In this document: positions 62,706-64,000 of the stretch, piece after piece
Layout of the letters: every line of letters begins with the position of its first letter
How positions within the stretch are numbered: the first letter of the stretch is position 1
Notes under the pieces: generated by a model
Seen by the model: the letters and a program-made list of their open reading frames with translations, nothing else
What the model was told of the DNA's origin: nothing
The model's database searches: none
NCBI GenBank assembly: GCA_019429275.1
Contig: JAHYJC010000012.1
Span: forward strand, 1-64,000
DNA from: Lentimicrobium sp.
GTDB taxonomy: Bacteria; Bacteroidota; Bacteroidia; Bacteroidales; Lentimicrobiaceae
Direction of reading: 5' to 3'
DNA length: 64,000 nucleotides
Translations under genes and position numbers: made by a program

Positions 62706-64000
62706 TTAACGATTAAAAATCAGTCTGCTGCCTGGCTGGCTGTCGTCGAATTTGTCATTGTACCAGGCCAGATGCCCACCGACAAATGTATGTGTAACTT
62801 TTGAATGAAAAATTTCGCCTTCCAATGGCGACCAGCCACATTTGTATTGAATGTTGTCGGTCTGAACGGTCCAGGGCGCATCGGGATCAATTAAAACAAG
62901 ATCAGCATGAAATCCTTCGCGGATGTATCCCCTGCGATCGACGCCAAAAATGCGGGCGGGAGCATGGCACATTTTTTCCACCACAACTTCGCGTGATATT
63001 TTTCTCAGTCGGCTCATTTCAAGCATAGCAACCAACGAATGTTGCACCAAAGGACCGCCCGAAGGACAAGATAAGTAAGGATTTGCTTTTTCAGTAAGGG
63101 TGTGCGGAGCATGGTCGGTGGCTATTACATCAAGTCGGCCATCAATCAAAGCCTGGAGAAGGGCATCGCGGTCGGATGATGATTTAATGGCGGGATTCCA
63201 TTTGATTCGAGTTCCTAAACGCGAATAATCTTTATCAGAAAACCAGAGATGATGAACGCAAACTTCGGCTGTAATTCGTTTTTTATCATTTGAAAGAGCA
63301 TCAGAAAAAAGAGCAAGTTCATCTGAAGTAGAAAGGTGCAGAACATGCAGTCGTGTGTTGTGTTTTTTTGCCAATTTTACAGCAAGAGAGCTTGATTTAA
63401 GGCAAGCTTCGCGGCTTCGGATTTGCGGATGGACTTCAAGCGGAATTTCTTCGCCATATTTGTGGCGCATAGCCAGGGTGTTGGCACGAATGGTTTCTTC
63501 GTCCTCACAATGTACTGCCACAAGTAAAGGTGAATCTCTGAAAATTCCTTCGAGTGTTTCGGGGTTGTCAACCAGCATATTACCGGTTGAAGCTCCCATA
63601 AATACCTTAACTCCACATACATTCCGTGGATTGGTCTTCACAATTTCTGAAAGGTTATCGTTGGATGCTCCCATGTAAAAAGAGTAATTTGCCAGCGATT
63701 TTGAAGCAGCCAGTTTATATTTTTCTTCGAGTAGTTCCTGAGAAAGTGTATTGGGCAATGTATTTGGCATTTCCATATAAGAAGTCACACCTCCGGCAAC
63801 TGCAGCCCGGCTTTCGGTGTAAATATCGCCCTTGTAGGTAAGCCCCGGATCGCGAAAATGCACCTGATCATCAATTACCCCGGGTATCATCAATTTGCCT
63901 GTGGCGTCAATCAATTCATATTCAGAAGCACCATCGGTTTGAGGAAGAGTTTCTCCTTCAAAAATCCGACTGATTAATCCGTCGACAATAAGCACACTTG
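62706..64000 (-). CDS. pyrC: dihydroorotase (5' end cut by the window edge)
   Basis: About 430 residues are visible; the frame is still open at 64000 and the family usually has a further dozen or so N-terminal residues, so the start lies outside. It is a class I-like dihydroorotase with metal ligands in DQVHFRDPG, the KVFMGAST block in the Bacteroidota-type form, HVLHLSTSDE, and ATDHAPH near the C terminus. It catalyses cyclisation of carbamoyl-aspartate to dihydroorotate in pyrimidine synthesis. There are 26 bases between its stop and the start of the MORN-repeat lipoprotein gene downstream. Confidence 0.93.
   Translation of the reverse strand, partial: SVLIVDGLISRIFEGETLPQTDGASEYELIDATGKLMIPGVIDDQVHFRDPGLTYKGDIYTESRAAVAGGVTSYMEMPNTLPNTLSQELLEEKYKLAASKSLANYSFYMGASNDNLSEIVKTNPRNVCGVKVFMGASTGNMLVDNPETLEGIFRDSPLLVAVHCEDEETIRANTLAMRHKYGEEIPLEVHPQIRSREACLKSSSLAVKLAKKHNTRLHVLHLSTSDELALFSDALSNDKKRITAEVCVHHLWFSDKDYSRLGTRIKWNPAIKSSSDRDALLQALIDGRLDVIATDHAPHTLTEKANPYLSCPSGGPLVQHSLVAMLEMSRLRKISREVVVEKMCHAPARIFGVDRRGYIREGFHADLVLIDPDAPWTVQTDNIQYKCGWSPLEGEIFHSKVTHTFVGGHLAWYNDKFDDSQPGSRLIFNR

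Noticed and set aside
1-64000. rRNA and tRNA genes
   Set aside because: No conserved rRNA blocks or tRNA-like T-arm/acceptor pairs were noticed when reading both strands by eye; a covariance scan would be needed to exclude them fully.

Overview
The window looks like a chromosomal segment of a fermentative member of the Bacteroidota, probably Bacteroidales/Marinilabiliales-like. The evidence is: several secreted proteins ending in type IX secretion (T9SS) sorting tails with a YPNP-type motif; lipoproteins with short Bacteroidota-style lipoboxes; TAnnTTTG promoter elements; weak Shine-Dalgarno use; and a methylmalonyl-CoA decarboxylase sodium-pump cluster typical of propionate-forming anaerobes. 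No rRNA, tRNA, CRISPR array or insertion sequence was recognised.

Layout. 1-303 is a 7-bp tandem array. 369-2644 holds uspA and a convergent YgiQ-type radical SAM gene. 2675-3193 carries nested dispersed repeats and a promoter. 3194-22051 is one long same-strand gene run for beta-1,3/beta-1,6-glucan use, ended by a clear terminator (22074-22103) and followed by a membrane-anchored propeller/LuxR-type regulator (22126-24822). 24841-27883 is housekeeping on the minus strand (tag, a MazF-like toxin-antitoxin pair, mtnA, a small envelope protein). 28151-31886 is a minus-strand envelope operon (LolA-like, exported YidD-like, three repeat/TPR-like proteins), with two paralogous small membrane proteins upstream (32301-33350). 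33802-47743 is a block of T9SS-exported proteins: a gingipain-like C25 peptidase, a papain-like C1 peptidase, a subtilisin and a multi-domain propeller/FG-GAP protein, with an AlgX/AlgJ-like SGNH protein among them. 47744-48729 has no recognisable gene but holds a strong hairpin. 48730-54212 holds a HAD phosphatase and then mce-mmdA-OadG-biotin carrier-OadB. 54213-55039 holds a broken four-helix-bundle gene between inverted ATTCC-rich arrays. 55040-64000 is mixed: udk, hsp20, a secreted class I amidotransferase-like protein, RlmI-like methyltransferase, GH31, two lipoproteins and a dihydroorotase cut by the window edge.

How the glucan genes may work together (inference). Exported enzymes (GH16 and GH17 lipoproteins, a GH30 lipoprotein, and a clan GH-A enzyme fused to an outer-membrane-type beta-barrel) would cut beta-1,3-glucan and remove beta-1,6 branches. 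Two non-catalytic beta-sandwich proteins would hold the glucan at the surface. Two GPH-family symporters would bring oligosaccharides into the cytoplasm, where two signal-less GH17 proteins and a large GH94/GH149-type phosphorylase would finish the job, conserving energy as glucose-1-phosphate. There is no SusC/SusD pair in the window. The catalytic domain-porin fusion is the best candidate for an unusual replacement and is the most interesting object here.

Family assignments rest on motifs read by eye. No database search was possible, so exact CAZy families and substrates are inferences.
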